DNA from: Selenomonadaceae bacterium
GTDB taxonomy: Bacteria; Bacillota; Negativicutes; Selenomonadales; Selenomonadaceae
Reading direction: 5' to 3'
Assembly (NCBI GenBank): GCA_017529085.1
Contig: JAFXOC010000647.1
Location: forward strand, 1-6,091
DNA: 6,091 bases
In this document: positions 6,008 to 6,091 of the stretch, piece after piece
How the letters are laid out: every line of letters starts with the position of its first letter
Position numbering within the stretch: position 1 is the first letter of the stretch
Notes under the pieces: model-generated
Told to the model about the DNA's origin: nothing
Seen by the model: only the letters and a program-made list of their open reading frames with translations
The model's database searches: none
Program-made: the position numbers and the translations under genes

Positions 6008-6091
6008 TTTAATCCCAGCCATTTTTCTGCTTCATCGATGGAAAAGCTACTGTTGTTTTTGGCTGATAATTCTCCTTCGGCTAAAGCCGAC
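6004..6091 (-). CDS. C-terminal end of the cognate antitoxin, 5' part outside the window
   Basis: Minus-strand frame giving 28 residues and a stop (TGA 6006-6004), running in from the window edge. The peptide starts SALAEGELSA and ends in an acidic-aromatic tail, FSIDEAEKWLGLK. Its place directly before a RelE/ParE toxin, and the 4-base ATGA overlap, make it the antitoxin C-terminus, the part that usually wraps the toxin. The DNA-binding N-terminal domain is outside the window, so the antitoxin class (RelB, ParD or Phd-like) cannot be told. Confidence 0.72.
   Translation of the reverse strand, partial: SALAEGELSAKNNSSFSIDEAEKWLGLK

Noticed and set aside
6077..6090. Palindrome TCGGCT-AA-AGCCGA at the right edge
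   Set aside because: It lies inside the antitoxin reading frame (codons for Ser-Ala-Leu-Ala), its loop is only two bases and no T-tract follows, so it is not a terminator or a supported operator.
1..6091. CRISPR array, tRNA, rRNA or riboswitch
   Set aside because: No regularly spaced direct repeats, cloverleaf sequences or recognised riboswitch cores were seen on reading both strands.

Overview
The window looks like accessory DNA from a low-GC, probably anaerobic bacterium. AGGAGG-type ribosome binding sites, a TTG start and the protein families (Rpn-like nuclease, DUF115/MptE-like protein, radical SAM protein with a CPSC-type cluster) fit gut Firmicutes (Clostridia or Negativicutes) or a spirochaete. 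The sequence alone does not settle the taxon.

Layout. (1) 1-457, minus: start-proximal part of an Rpn/PD-(D/E)XK transposase-like nuclease gene with a TTG start. Behind it lie a good sigma-70-type promoter and an operator-like inverted repeat. (2) 458-659: divergent control region, with a weaker candidate promoter or leader ORF facing right. (3) 660-5601, plus: four closely packed genes reading as one operon. They encode a DUF115/MptE-like protein with Rossmann-like modules at its N-terminus, a nucleotidyltransferase fused to an APH/choline-kinase-type phosphotransferase, a small HAD phosphatase, and a radical SAM protein with an unusual N-terminal half. (4) 5625-5650: intrinsic terminator serving the minus strand. 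(5) 5666-6091, minus: a RelE/ParE-family toxin gene and the 3' end of its antitoxin gene, coupled by an ATGA overlap.

How the genes may work together (inference). The fused kinase-nucleotidyltransferase could phosphorylate a small molecule (sugar, polyol or choline-like) and then make its NDP or CDP form. The HAD enzyme could remove a phosphate from an intermediate. The radical SAM enzyme could modify the substrate or a carrier-bound glycan, and the DUF115 protein could transfer it. Together this resembles a small surface-glycan decoration module. The substrate is not readable from sequence, and I do not recognise this exact four-gene combination as a characterised pathway.

The operon sits between an Rpn-type nuclease gene and a toxin-antitoxin module, both typical of mobile or variable regions. 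Base composition is uneven: by hand count, 1021-1080 has 15 G+C of 60, 4141-4200 has 18 of 60, and 2281-2340 has 34 of 60. This is compatible with a mosaic origin, but these are only three samples.
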